Shown: one piece after another, positions 35,401-43,626 of the stretch
Numbering within the stretch: position 1 is the stretch's first letter
How the letters are laid out: the number at the start of each line of letters is the position of its first letter
Source of the DNA: JBBSJZ01 sp041739875
Lineage (GTDB): Bacteria; Planctomycetota; Planctomycetia; Pirellulales; Pirellulaceae
DNA: 64,000 nt
Assembly (NCBI GenBank): GCA_041739875.1
Contig: JBGSNA010000162.1
Span: forward strand, 5,257-69,256
Direction of reading: 5' to 3'
The notes under the pieces: model-generated
What the model was told of the DNA's origin: nothing
The model's database searches: none
Seen by the model: the letters and a program-made list of their open reading frames with translations, nothing else
Position numbers and translations under genes: made by a program

Positions 35401-35526
35401 TGAGGCATCCGGCTTGTCTTGACCGGACGCGGGTGACCCGCTTGATAGCCCAACAGCGAGCGCGAGTGTGTGGAATAGCGAGGTGGTTGGCAAGGATCGT
35501 GTCCGGCAAAGAAACAACAGCGACAT
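32437..35526 (-). CDS. Secreted M28 aminopeptidase with N-terminal TolB/tricorn-like propeller and C-terminal PDZ domain
   Basis: 1029 residues with a signal peptide (hydrophobic segment near 18-32, cleavage near SGQ). Residues about 65-400 are WD40-like PD40 repeats (FSADGKRMVFQSERD, YSPDGSQIVFASNRE, FSPGGDRICWRRF). A protease-associated-like insert precedes an M28 zinc peptidase domain at about 680-900. The expected ligands are visible: VGAHIDHLG (near 687), ADDNASGVAA (near 717), SGEELGLFG (near 755), LDMVGRL (near 818) and AHEDYHTPRD (near 883). A PDZ domain (about 950-1020) ends the protein with RGGDVIVELAGRKVEDIYDY. It likely trims peptides in the periplasm. Confidence 0.92.
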   Translation of the reverse strand: MSLLFLCRTRSLPTTSLFHTLALAVGLSSGSPASGQDKPDASTAVTVVATDDPVKEGELLTKTHQVTFEGLRAGEGYFSADGKRMVFQSERDPANPFYQIYVMDLETGDMQSVSPGYGKTTCAWIHASGTTVLYASTQDDPEAKQKQLDELALRESGKQRRYAWDYDETYELYATDLKSKQYTRLTDAKGYDAEGSYSPDGSQIVFASNREAYSRELTEREKKLFEVDPAFMIDLYLMDADGGNVRRLTESEGYDGGPFFSPGGDRICWRRFSADGATAEIYTMKVDGSDVRRLTSLNTMSWAPYFHPSGDYLIFTTNRHGFGNFELYLVRADGQGEPVRVTYTDGFDGLPVFLPGGDRLSWTSNRTTNKRSQIFMASWNDTKARELLELSTSDPADRVAALEAANQSTPDFTPADIGRHVDYLTRPELEGRLTGTEGERRATAYVAAYLESLGFEPAGEKGTFFQEFEFPAGASLGEGNRLTILGSDKQLDSDWRPLSFSADGETPSASVVFAGYGLAVPPSENLAEYDSYVHLDVEDKWVMVLRDLPQEITPERRQQLARYSSPRRKASVARDNGAIGIIFVAGPTSQVKTELIRFDSDASQAGVSIGVVSINNATAAAIFQEHDKSLTDVQKSLDDGEPQMGIALDKVTVAGNIKIDRKTGTGRNVLARYPATMKSETPPASVMVGAHIDHLGRGVGSNSLANENEQGQVHAGADDNASGVAAMLEIAQYLASEMKSGRIESRRDLIIAAWSGEELGLFGSQAFANEFYDLYPNAPQAAIDPTDPHAGLLAAHAHGMTTDAEPLTDAIAAYVNLDMVGRLREKLVVQGIGSSPGFADEVQRRNVPVGLDLSLDKTSTRLPTDAATFVSRDVPILSVFTGAHEDYHTPRDTADKLNYEGASDIAKLCALLARGFLTAENAPVFELAEGEKQQDAPRVNLTAYMGTIPDYAAGEVKGLKLSGVAAEGPAAKAGVRGGDVIVELAGRKVEDIYDYTYAIEALKIGEEVEIVVRRGDENVKLKVTPSARD

Positions 35527-35555
35527 GGTCGGCCTTGAAGGGTTGAGTTTGAACT

Positions 35556-35981
35556 TTAAGTTTCAGACGTCTCGCTCGAATCCATTTCGAGCAACGTGTG
35601 GGCACCGCGAAGGCAAATCAGGCCATCGCTCCACCGTGCGAACAGAGAGCGGCGTTCTGATTCATACTGGAATACTCGCACTGTCTCTATTTTGTGACGA
35701 ATGTCGTCGCGAACCAAGCCGTAAAGTGTGAGCCGCACGGGTTGGGCGTCATCGGCACCCTCGTCGTCGTCGGGCGAGACTCGAACGTCGGCTTCAAAAC
35801 GAAAAATCTGTTGCCAACCAGGCCTCTCCACGGCGACGAGTCGCACGCCGCGGAGTTTCGCGCTGTTGCCGAAATAGCCTTCGGCCGTGAGATGGCGGCG
35901 AATCGCAAGTTCCATCTCATGATCGCCGCACCAGTCGTTCCACCGCTGGGTAAAATGATTCAGCCAATCCTTGATCGACAC
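35556..35981 (-). CDS. Hypothetical protein
   Basis: I do not recognise this protein. With a GTG start at 35981 it has 141 residues and begins 4 bp after the stop of the DUF3500 gene; an ATG-like start 45 bp upstream would overlap that gene by 41 bp. It is a soluble, mixed-charge protein with no signal peptide or membrane segment. It contains RRHLTAEGYFGNSAKLRGV, an acidic stretch SPDDDEGADDA, and strands around VRLTLYGLVRDD. It sits between the DUF3500 gene and the M28 peptidase on the same strand, so it may be translated with the DUF3500 protein. Confidence 0.6.
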   Translation of the reverse strand: MSIKDWLNHFTQRWNDWCGDHEMELAIRRHLTAEGYFGNSAKLRGVRLVAVERPGWQQIFRFEADVRVSPDDDEGADDAQPVRLTLYGLVRDDIRHKIETVRVFQYESERRSLFARWSDGLICLRGAHTLLEMDSSETSET

Positions 35982-35985
35982 TTGT

Positions 35986-37023
35986 TTACGACTTGTTGGG
36001 AAGGTCAAAGTCACCCGTAAGATCACGCCACACGCAGTGAATATGGTTTGCAGGGTTACCCGCAGCGTCGGCTTGGGTGTTAACGAACTCGATCAAGAAA
36101 CTCTTGCCACGCACGCGATAGTAATGGCCAATGCCCGGTTTTTTTGCTCCCGCCCATGCGAAATGGATGTTCTCCCATCCGTCTTGGGTGATGATGTCGC
36201 GTCGCTGGGCCGCAACTGATTCCGGCGCCGCATCGATATAGACGGCGATCAGCCGCTTGAGTTGTTCTTGTTGTACGGGCTCAAGTGCACTCATCGCGAT
36301 CCCGACGGGTTCATCAACAGTGGCTTGTGGTTCACCCGCGAAGCGAATTTCCGTCAGCGCCTCGTCCGCGATCAAGGCCGTGGCGGCACGCGCATCATCG
36401 AGTGCATTGATCAGTTCGAATCCCAGTTCCTCTTCCGCACGCAACACGCGAGTACCTTTGCCGAGTTCACCTTGAACCTCGTTCATGATGATCGCGGGGT
36501 TCGACGCGAAAAACTGTGGTGTGGTGTCGACAAGTTCGCCACCGCGACAGGAAAAATTCAGCGACAGGTGGTGGCCTTCGAATGAAAAGCCCCACGCATC
36601 CGTTTCACTCGGCTTTCCGAAAATCGTGAGGTAGTACTTCTCAAAATCGCGACGGCCGATGCTCTTGGGGCCTTCGAGTTCAAGCAATACTTTTTCGAGC
36701 AACATAATTTTGCTCGCTTTGTCGTACCCGGCTTCGCTTAGCCCGCTGCGAAGTAAACGCAGTGCAGCGGTTTTTTGGGCGGCGTTCATCTCACGTAGCG
36801 GCAAGCCCTTGCGGGTATCCATCGGAATGAAATGCCATGCGACACGTTGTTCCGACTCGTACGGGACAATTGCTTTAGCTAATTGTGTCTCTTCCAGAGC
36901 TTCAACATACGTTTTTGCAAACGTCTGCATTTGTGCACCTGGAGAATCCGCGGTGCGTAGACCGAGGAGAGTGAGTGCAGATAGTGCAAAAGAAACAGGA
37001 GCGGCAACGCGGAGAAAACGCAT
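35986..37023 (-). CDS. Secreted DUF3500 protein
   Basis: 345 residues starting MRFLRVAAPVSFALSALTLLG, a signal peptide; the open frame extends 18 codons upstream. DUF3500 signatures are clear: GLPLREMNAAQKTAALRLL, YYLTIFGKPSETDAWGFSFE, EGHHLSLNFSCRGGELV and FAWAGAKKPGIGHYYRV, then NHIHCVWRDLTGDF. The biochemical role of the family is unknown. The final His-rich segment (HIHCVWRD) could bind metal. It is followed at 4 bp by the small unknown gene. Confidence 0.88.
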   Translation of the reverse strand: MRFLRVAAPVSFALSALTLLGLRTADSPGAQMQTFAKTYVEALEETQLAKAIVPYESEQRVAWHFIPMDTRKGLPLREMNAAQKTAALRLLRSGLSEAGYDKASKIMLLEKVLLELEGPKSIGRRDFEKYYLTIFGKPSETDAWGFSFEGHHLSLNFSCRGGELVDTTPQFFASNPAIIMNEVQGELGKGTRVLRAEEELGFELINALDDARAATALIADEALTEIRFAGEPQATVDEPVGIAMSALEPVQQEQLKRLIAVYIDAAPESVAAQRRDIITQDGWENIHFAWAGAKKPGIGHYYRVRGKSFLIEFVNTQADAAGNPANHIHCVWRDLTGDFDLPNKS

Positions 37024-37114
37024 CGATGGGGTCTCAAGCGGGGCGGTAGTGGTGGGACTTTTTGAAATCAGCACCAACAGTATATCCGCTCCGAGCGTTC
37101 GCGTGATGCTCGAT

Positions 37115-37921
37115 TTAGCCGAACAGTAACTCCTCTTGGGGTTCTAGCCCGTCTGAGTTCGACTTCGCGTAAAGACCGAGCTTTTGCAGCCCCAGCAGAC
37201 TCAAATACGCTGGATTTAGATAAAGATAACGCCGCCAAAGCCGTTTGGGCTCACGCGTCAGTCGGTACAGCCACTCCAGTGCGTAACGCTGCATCCACGG
37301 CGGTGCTTGGCTCAATAATCCAGCATGGAAAGCGAATGCGGCGCCCACGGCGATTTGAGGCATCTGGATCCGGAGCCGCATTTCGTAAGCAAAAATTTCT
37401 TGCCGCGGACAACCCAGCCCGACAAAGCAAAGTCCCGCGCCGCTCTCGTTAATTTCATGTGCCAGCTCATCACGCTCATCCGGTGTCAGCTGGCGGAATC
37501 TCGATGCGCGACGGCCAGCGATCCTAAGTTTCGGATAGCGAACTGTGAGTGTCTCAGCAAACTTATCGAGCATCTCCTCGGTGGCGCCAAATAAGAAAAT
37601 GGAAACGTTATGTTCTGAAGCAGCCTCGCAAAGTCGCAGCGTTAACTCGGGGCCGTAGACGCGATCCGTCAATTTGCATCCATGTAGTGAGTTCAATGCC
37701 CATCGCACCGGTTGACCATCAGGACAAACGAGATCGAATTGATTGAGCCGGTATCGATGTGCAGGGTCCAACGCTCCGGTCATGACGCCGTGAACGGCGA
37801 GTGCCGTCACTGTCATCGGTTGCCGGTTGACACTGCGTGACATGATCGCTGCGACCGCCGCTTCATAATCGATAGCACTGACGCCGACGCCAAGAATGTT
37901 TTGTTTGCCCAGATTCATCAT
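37115..37921 (-). CDS. WecG/TagA/CpsF-family glycosyltransferase
   Basis: 268 residues. Family motifs: LDPAHRYRLNQFDLVCPDGQPVRWAL, RVYGPELTLRLCEAASEHN, FLFGATEEMLDKFAETL and CFVGLGCPRQEIFA, then AFHAGLLSQAPPWMQRYALE and WLYRLTREPKRLWRRYL. Such enzymes add a sugar (often N-acetylmannosaminuronic acid or ManNAc) to lipid-linked intermediates on the inner membrane face. It follows the sugar-phosphate transferase gene by 30 bp, so the two probably act in one exopolysaccharide pathway. Confidence 0.93.
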   Translation of the reverse strand: MMNLGKQNILGVGVSAIDYEAAVAAIMSRSVNRQPMTVTALAVHGVMTGALDPAHRYRLNQFDLVCPDGQPVRWALNSLHGCKLTDRVYGPELTLRLCEAASEHNVSIFLFGATEEMLDKFAETLTVRYPKLRIAGRRASRFRQLTPDERDELAHEINESGAGLCFVGLGCPRQEIFAYEMRLRIQMPQIAVGAAFAFHAGLLSQAPPWMQRYALEWLYRLTREPKRLWRRYLYLNPAYLSLLGLQKLGLYAKSNSDGLEPQEELLFG

Positions 37922-37951
37922 GGTGATTCGTTGCGAACATGCATACGCAAG

Positions 37952-39085
37952 TTAATCGCTGCCTCGGCCAGTCATTGGGACCATAATGGTTTGAGCAATC
38001 AATCCGAGGTCTTCGAATAAACCGAATTGATCAACGTATCGCAGGTCCATTCGCATCCACTCGTCGAACGAAGTTGCTTGATGCTTATTCACTTGCCAAT
38101 AGCAAGTCAGACCGGGGCGCAGATCGAGTCGTCGACGGTGCCAGCGATCACACGCTCGGCTTTCGTGCCAAGGCAGAGGTCGTGGGCCAACCAATGACAT
38201 GTCACCCCGAAGTACGTTCCAAAGTTGCGGAAGTTCGTCAATGCAAAATGCACGCAACACGTGTCCCACGTACGTGACTCGCGGATCATTTTTGATTTTG
38301 AAGGCTGGACCGTCGCGGTGGCTTTTTGCTCTCAGTTCGGCCTGCGACTTCTCTGCGTCGACAACCATCGTTCTCAGCTTGTAAATCGTGAAGGGCTTGC
38401 CTCGGAGGCCTTCTCGTGTTTGCTTGAAGATCGCCGGCCCACGCGAATTGAGTTTAATTGCCACGATGCTGGCAAGGAGAAGTGGGCTGGTGATCGCCAA
38501 GCCGGCACAGGCACCGACAATGTCTGTCGCTCGCTTGATCGCCATGGTTCCCACGGACAAGCTTACCATGGGGTCTTCGGTCGTGACTTCCACCTCGGAG
38601 TCACGGACTTGCGACCATGCAGCCAACGGTTGTGTTTCTTCGCGATTGTTGTCGTTGACGCCTTGTGGGACGAAATCTTCCGACCGACGGCCATTGTTGT
38701 CTCGGTCGTCGTCTGCGCTCCCAAAGCCTTCGGGGTCGTGGACTCGCAGGTTCATGGCAACCGCAAGGCCATTTCGGCTCATTAATTGACCTAACCGATC
38801 CAGTACCGAGCGTCCTCCCATCTCGCCCGTGTCAACCAACAGGACGGCATATCGAGTGGCACTGAGTTGGCCTTTTTGATCGGTCGTGCGTAAGTGACGA
38901 TGAAGGACGCGAACCATGGCTCGCGCGCCCGTTCGATCTTGGCGACCGAGCACATCGATCGTCACCAAGCAGAACGGGATTGATCGACGAGTCGATCGAA
39001 TTCTTTCTCGGGTGACCTCTCGACCAAACTGGCGAGCCGTCAATAGACGTGGATCACGTCGATTGACCCATCGCATGTTGTTCAT
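37952..39085 (-). CDS. Undecaprenyl-phosphate sugar-phosphate transferase with a GGDEF-like N-terminal region
   Basis: 377 residues from the ATG giving MNNMRWVNRR; a TTG 33 bp upstream is possible. The C-terminal half is a bacterial sugar transferase: a membrane helix near 195-215 (GACAGLAITSPLLLASIVAI), IYKLRTMVVDAE, DELPQLWNVLRGDMSLVGPR, and RPGLTCYWQVN. It starts exopolysaccharide chains on the lipid carrier. The first 130 residues resemble a degenerate GGDEF fold (FCLVTIDVLGRQDRTGARAM, LRTTDQKGQLSATRYAVLL), with no GGDEF catalytic motif. This may be a nucleotide-sensing or structural part; it is inferred from pattern only. Confidence 0.88.
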   Translation of the reverse strand: MNNMRWVNRRDPRLLTARQFGREVTRERIRSTRRSIPFCLVTIDVLGRQDRTGARAMVRVLHRHLRTTDQKGQLSATRYAVLLVDTGEMGGRSVLDRLGQLMSRNGLAVAMNLRVHDPEGFGSADDDRDNNGRRSEDFVPQGVNDNNREETQPLAAWSQVRDSEVEVTTEDPMVSLSVGTMAIKRATDIVGACAGLAITSPLLLASIVAIKLNSRGPAIFKQTREGLRGKPFTIYKLRTMVVDAEKSQAELRAKSHRDGPAFKIKNDPRVTYVGHVLRAFCIDELPQLWNVLRGDMSLVGPRPLPWHESRACDRWHRRRLDLRPGLTCYWQVNKHQATSFDEWMRMDLRYVDQFGLFEDLGLIAQTIMVPMTGRGSD

Positions 39086-39265
39086 CAAGTCGAAAAAAGC
39101 TCCAAGCACGTTAGTCAAGCCTTAGTGCTGAATGAACACTGCGGCATTCCACCGTTCGGTTCATTCAGAGTGCCGTTAATAAATGAACGCTCATCCGAGT
39201 CGTTCGTGAAAACGCAAAATTCGAAGCAAATAAATCAAGTTGCCGTTACGGTTGATGTTGCCTTG

Positions 39266-40927
39266 TTAGCGAGGCAGTCCCACCGGTGAGTTGGCACCAA
39301 CATGAGCACCATGCAAATTCTGTTTCGTTGAGGCTCGATGGTCATGCGATGACGCCAGATCACGTGTTGCCTCTGGCCCCGGCGGCAACGTGGAGGACGG
39401 AGTCGTTCGTAGCAACGCTTGCAACAAGCCGAGCGACATGCCCAGCATGCACCCGAGCACAGCAAGCAATCCGCGGGCTGGACCTGTCTTTTTCAGTTGC
39501 AGCGAAGCATTTTGAACAATGGAAACGTCCGACAGATTATTCGAGTCCAGTTGGTCGAGCATGCGAGCTTCTTCGAGGCTCTTGCTGTGCGTTAAGAAGT
39601 TCTGTTCGGCAAGATTGGCTTCCCAGCTCAAACGCGCAAGCTCGAGGCTGTCCTTGTTGAGACGGTTCTGGTCTTCTTTCGCCTCTTCAAGAGCCACCGT
39701 CAGCGAATCGATGCGGCTTTTCAGTCCTGCTGAATCAGCCATCGCGACTTCGTAGTTCTTTTCCATGTCTTGGCGAACGGGATTCACCGCCTCAACAGAA
39801 AGCTCTTTGTCGTCGCCTTCATCGCTTACGATTTGTTTGCTTTGAGCGACCATTTCTTTCAGCATTTGGTAGCGAGGATGGCTCGGCTTTAGACGCGTGA
39901 GTGCATCGTTTTCTTGGACTTGCAAGTCATAGAGTTGGCTTCGCATCGTGTCGTTTGCTTGATTGGCCACTCCCTTCGTGATCTCCGTCGGAATCCATGC
40001 GTCCACGTCGGTCATTCGAGTCGCAAGCGAGACGGCACGACTGTTGCGCTCCGCAAATGCACTTTGGGCATCGTCGAGTGCGATCTCAAGATTGGTGATA
40101 CGCTCCTGGAGCATCGATTCAGCCGACTGCTCACTGCTCCATCCTAAGCGACTCTTCGCTGTCTGAAGTGTCTCACGAGATTCAACCGCGAGTTTGCGAC
40201 TCGCAGCGACTTCTTGTTCAAAGAAGGTCAGTGATCCTGTCGCGCGGTGAGCTTCAACATGGAACTTGCCATACTCATCCATCATCGCTTGAGTGATTTT
40301 CTGTGCAATCAATGGGTCGTCGCTCTTGCAAGAGACCGCAATTGTGTACGCGTTTTTTGTCACAGAAACAGTCATCGCTTGTTGGACTCGTTTTACCGCG
40401 TCCTCGATTGCAATTTGGGTCTTGTACTCGTCGGATGTCATGCCCTCCGAACTACCCTTGGCTGGAACCAGTTGAGCCATCTTTTCGCCGACACCGACGA
40501 ATGCGAGATCAATCCATGTTCGAGGTCGATTGACCTCGTCTGCACCAATTCGCTCAACAACACGCTCGGCAATCTCGCGACTGACGAGCATCTCGCGGAC
40601 GCTGAGGACTTCGGCTAAGCGGGTTTCTTGAAGCGATACATTCGAGGACGTTCTGCTCGTAGGGTCGACGGAAATCGCACCACGTCCCAAACGCACGTAC
40701 ATCAGTCCATTGCTTGAGTAGCGGTTGGGGCATACGACAAGTATCCCAGCAACGGCCACCGTTACGAGGATTGTTGTGGCAAGAACGGACGGTAGGCGAC
40801 GGGTGACGCTGCGGACGAGGTCGGCCGGCGTTAGGGTCGACCAAGATTGGGTGAGGGCTCGATCCACGCTGTTTTTTACTCGGATTAGGAGAGAACGAAA
40901 GCTTGTCTTAACGGAGAAACGAACCAC
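39266..40927 (-). CDS. Wzz-like polysaccharide chain-length/co-polymerase protein
   Basis: 553 residues from GTG. The first transmembrane helix is at about 48-66 (VLATTILVTVAVAGILVV), then a Wzz-type periplasmic start (YSSNGLMYVRLGR), long coiled-coil stretches (about 220-470) and a second helix near 482-505 (GLLAVLGCMLGMSLGLLQALL). No C-terminal tyrosine kinase motif is present, so it is the membrane part alone. It would set chain length or guide export of exopolysaccharide, together with the two glycosyltransferase genes downstream. The last 45 residues are Pro-, His- and Ser-rich and probably disordered. Confidence 0.88.
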   Translation of the reverse strand: MVRFSVKTSFRSLLIRVKNSVDRALTQSWSTLTPADLVRSVTRRLPSVLATTILVTVAVAGILVVCPNRYSSNGLMYVRLGRGAISVDPTSRTSSNVSLQETRLAEVLSVREMLVSREIAERVVERIGADEVNRPRTWIDLAFVGVGEKMAQLVPAKGSSEGMTSDEYKTQIAIEDAVKRVQQAMTVSVTKNAYTIAVSCKSDDPLIAQKITQAMMDEYGKFHVEAHRATGSLTFFEQEVAASRKLAVESRETLQTAKSRLGWSSEQSAESMLQERITNLEIALDDAQSAFAERNSRAVSLATRMTDVDAWIPTEITKGVANQANDTMRSQLYDLQVQENDALTRLKPSHPRYQMLKEMVAQSKQIVSDEGDDKELSVEAVNPVRQDMEKNYEVAMADSAGLKSRIDSLTVALEEAKEDQNRLNKDSLELARLSWEANLAEQNFLTHSKSLEEARMLDQLDSNNLSDVSIVQNASLQLKKTGPARGLLAVLGCMLGMSLGLLQALLRTTPSSTLPPGPEATRDLASSHDHRASTKQNLHGAHVGANSPVGLPR

Positions 40928-41225
40928 GCTGGCTGCCGATTATGCACATTCGCACATTGCCGCGGTTGAACTAAATTAATCAGAACACTCATTTTATCCA
41001 GACAGCCAGTCTGTATCGAATCGCAGAAATCCTCAAACATTCGTACGCAACGTTGCGATTGTGAGGTAGCGTGCTGATTCACTTGTGTACACTGCGCCGG
41101 ATTATCGTCCCAACCGCGTTAATTGGCGATGTGGTTTCTTCCCATAACTGCGTTTTTCTTCCCAAAAAACCGCAACTGGGTCTCTGTCCGGTTCCCGTCT
41201 GTTTGACTCGGCGTAGGATATCCCG
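40928..41225. promoter_or_regulatory. Divergent intergenic region with a 15-bp dyad
   Basis: 298 bp between the Wzz-like gene (minus) and the methyltransferase gene (plus). A dyad CAGAC-agcca-GTCTG lies at 40999-41013. No clear promoter boxes were assigned. Confidence 0.4.
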
Positions 41226-41963
41226 ATGGCAATTTCGAGAACGCTTGAACCAGAATCAATGTCCGAGCGCGCCGAGGCGCTTGCCTACGACGATATGTGT
41301 CTGGACAAAGTCAACGATGCGTTCGTCAGCGATTTGCTAGCGCAGGGCAAATCCGTCGACGGCAGTCGGGTGGGTGTTTGGGTGATCGATCTGGGGTGCG
41401 GGCCTTGTGATATCCCTGTGAAGCTTTGCGAACGAGCCTCTGCGGTGAAGGTGCTCGCCATTGATTCGTCAGTCGAAATGCTCGAACTTGCCAAGCGTCG
41501 GATTGACTTGGGTGGAATGATTGACCGAATAAGTCTGGCGCATGATGACGTCAAAGTTCTCGACGTGTATGCGGATGAGATGGCCGATACCGTGATCTCG
41601 AATACCTTACTTCACCATTTGGCTGAACCTCACCAGGGGCTTCAAACAGCCGTCAGGTTGCTTAAATTCGGGGGCAGGCTTTTCATTCGCGATCTAGTTC
41701 GTCCGAACAGCGTGGATGAAATCGAAGCCTTGGTGATGCTGCATGCTGGGGGCGAGTCAGAGGTTGCAAAACAGCTCCTTCGGCAATCGCTCCACGCTTC
41801 CTTAACTCTCGATGAGGTCCGTGCGATGGCTGCGGAGTTTGGTATCGCCCCCAATTGCGTCCAAATGACGAGCGACCGCCACTGGACGTTGGACTGGAAT
41901 CTGCCTGAAAATGCAGCGGAGGATGCCAGTGACAGCCAGGATGAATGCGATGGCGACGATTGA
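41226..41963 (+). CDS. Class I SAM-dependent methyltransferase
   Basis: 245 residues. Motif I is VWVIDLGCGPCDIPV (near 52-66), followed by VLAIDSSVEMLELAKRR and ADTVISNTLLHHLAEP, so it has the Rossmann SAM-binding fold. FGGRLFIRDLVRP fits the post-motif III region. The C-terminal tail is acidic (EDASDSQDECDGDD). Substrate unknown; UbiE/arsenite-like methyltransferases are the nearest in pattern. It ends 64 bp upstream of thyA on the same strand. Confidence 0.85.
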   Translation: MAISRTLEPESMSERAEALAYDDMCLDKVNDAFVSDLLAQGKSVDGSRVGVWVIDLGCGPCDIPVKLCERASAVKVLAIDSSVEMLELAKRRIDLGGMIDRISLAHDDVKVLDVYADEMADTVISNTLLHHLAEPHQGLQTAVRLLKFGGRLFIRDLVRPNSVDEIEALVMLHAGGESEVAKQLLRQSLHASLTLDEVRAMAAEFGIAPNCVQMTSDRHWTLDWNLPENAAEDASDSQDECDGDD

Positions 41964-42027
41964 CAATGAAAGAAGATTGGCAAGACACAAGGCATGAAAC
42001 AAGGGAAGGGTGCGTAGGTCCAGCTGA

Positions 42028-42822
42028 ATGAAGAACTATCTCGAATTGGTTGCTGACATACTGGAAAACGGAGTGGATCGTAGTGACCGCACGGGCACCG
42101 GCACGCGCAGTGTCTTTGGTCGCCAATTGCGTTTCGATCTCGCCGCTGGGTTCCCGCTCTTGACGACCAAGAAGGTCCATTTGCGGTCGATTCTGCACGA
42201 ATTGCTATGGTTTTTGAACGGTGAGACGAATGTGCGATCGCTCCAGGCCAACCGGGTCACGATTTGGGATGAGTGGGCAGACGAAAACGGTGATTTAGGG
42301 CCCGTGTACGGCCACCAATGGAGGTCTTGGCGAGGCAGCGACGGCGAAACGGTTGACCAAATCCGCTACGTGGAAGACGAAATCCGCCGAAATCCTGAGT
42401 CCCGTCGGTTGATTGTCTCCGCCTGGAATGTGGCTGAGTTGGATAAAATGGCGCTGCCGCCGTGTCATTTATTGTTCCAGTTCTATGTTGCCCAGGGGCG
42501 ACTGTCGTGCCAGCTCTATCAACGCAGTGCGGATGTTTTTCTCGGCGTTCCGTTCAATATCGCTAGCTATGCGTTGCTGACCATGATGATGGCGCGAGTG
42601 ACAGGGCTTGAGCCGGGTGAGTTTGTGCACACGTTTGGCGACGTGCATCTTTATCAAAACCATTTCGACCAAGCAAAGTTGCAGCTCACGCGAAATCCCT
42701 TGCAACTGCCGAAGATGACGATCCAATCTTCGCCGCCAACCGTCGATCAATTCAGCTTTGATGACTTCGTGCTCAGCGGTTACGAATCGCATCCGGCAAT
42801 CAAGGCGCCCGTCGCGGTATGA
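42028..42822 (+). CDS. thyA: Thymidylate synthase ThyA
   Basis: 264 residues, the same length as the E. coli enzyme. The catalytic cysteine is C146 in LPPCHLLFQF. Other motifs are RTGTGTRSVFGRQLRFDL, ELLWFLNGETN, QLYQRSADVFLGVPFNIASY and HTFGDVHLYQNH. It converts dUMP to dTMP using methylene-tetrahydrofolate and yields dihydrofolate, which the next gene (folA) reduces. The 13-bp spacing to folA suggests they are made together. Confidence 0.97.
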   Translation: MKNYLELVADILENGVDRSDRTGTGTRSVFGRQLRFDLAAGFPLLTTKKVHLRSILHELLWFLNGETNVRSLQANRVTIWDEWADENGDLGPVYGHQWRSWRGSDGETVDQIRYVEDEIRRNPESRRLIVSAWNVAELDKMALPPCHLLFQFYVAQGRLSCQLYQRSADVFLGVPFNIASYALLTMMMARVTGLEPGEFVHTFGDVHLYQNHFDQAKLQLTRNPLQLPKMTIQSSPPTVDQFSFDDFVLSGYESHPAIKAPVAV

Positions 42823-42835
42823 CCGGCGTGAATCA

Positions 42836-43399
42836 ATGAGCGGCATGAAAAGCAGTGTAATGAGCGACGCTGGATCATCCACGGCGGAGAGCATTTCGCA
42901 CGCATTCACTGCGGTCGTCGCCATGACGCCGGAGCGAGTGATCGGGCTCGATGGTGACATGCCCTGGCGTTTGAAGAGCGATTTGCAGCGATTTAAGTCG
43001 CTCACGATGGGTGGATGGCTCGTGATGGGCCGAAAGACGTTCGATTCCATCGGGCGGCCACTCCCAGGACGCCGAACCGTCGTCTTGACCCGCAATCGGG
43101 ACTGGAGTTTTCCTGGTGTCAGCGTCGCTTACGAGGTGGGTGACGTATTGAGTTTGACTGGGTCTGAACCAGCTTTTGTCGTAGGTGGAGCTGAGATTTA
43201 CCGCCTGTTTTGGCAATATTGCGATCGTGTTTACCTGACTTGGGTCTGGGCGAAGATTCACGGTGACACTTGGCTCGACGTCAACTTGGACGATTTTGTC
43301 GTCTGTGAGCGAACGCGGTTGTCGGCAGGATTGGATGACAGCTTTCCGACGGAATTTTGCCGTTTAGAACGTCGTCAAAAGCCTGAATCTTCGATTTGA
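42836..43399 (+). CDS. folA: Dihydrofolate reductase FolA
   Basis: 187 residues from ATG 42836 (alternative ATGs at 42845 and 42860; the true domain begins near AFTAVVAMTPERVIGLDGDM). DHFR motifs are MPWRLKSDLQRFKSLTMGG, VMGRKTFDSIGRPLPGR, VVLTRN and FVVGGAEIYRLF. It reduces dihydrofolate with NADPH, recycling the product of ThyA encoded just upstream. Some 20 residues before the domain look dispensable. Confidence 0.95.
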   Translation: MSGMKSSVMSDAGSSTAESISHAFTAVVAMTPERVIGLDGDMPWRLKSDLQRFKSLTMGGWLVMGRKTFDSIGRPLPGRRTVVLTRNRDWSFPGVSVAYEVGDVLSLTGSEPAFVVGGAEIYRLFWQYCDRVYLTWVWAKIHGDTWLDVNLDDFVVCERTRLSAGLDDSFPTEFCRLERRQKPESSI

Positions 43400-43605
43400 G
43401 TTACCGTTCATGAACGTGCGATGAAAATACTCGAAGATTCCTCGTCAGTTACCACTTGAGCAAAAAGGGGGCCGACCGCTATAGTCTGGGATTCTTGGCC
43501 CGAGCAAACGTCGCATGAGCACTGGTTCATCGATTGTCTTGTGGTGAATTTCTCATGGAGAGTGTTCGCCTTCAGTCGGGTAAACCACACGCACACCTTT
43601 GAACA

Positions 43606-43626
43606 TTCCCCCTCAGGAGGATTGCC
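43606..43626 (+). promoter_or_regulatory. Ribosome binding site of rpsM
   Basis: CAGGAGGATTGCC immediately precedes the ATG at 43627, one of the few strong Shine-Dalgarno sequences in the window. Confidence 0.85.
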
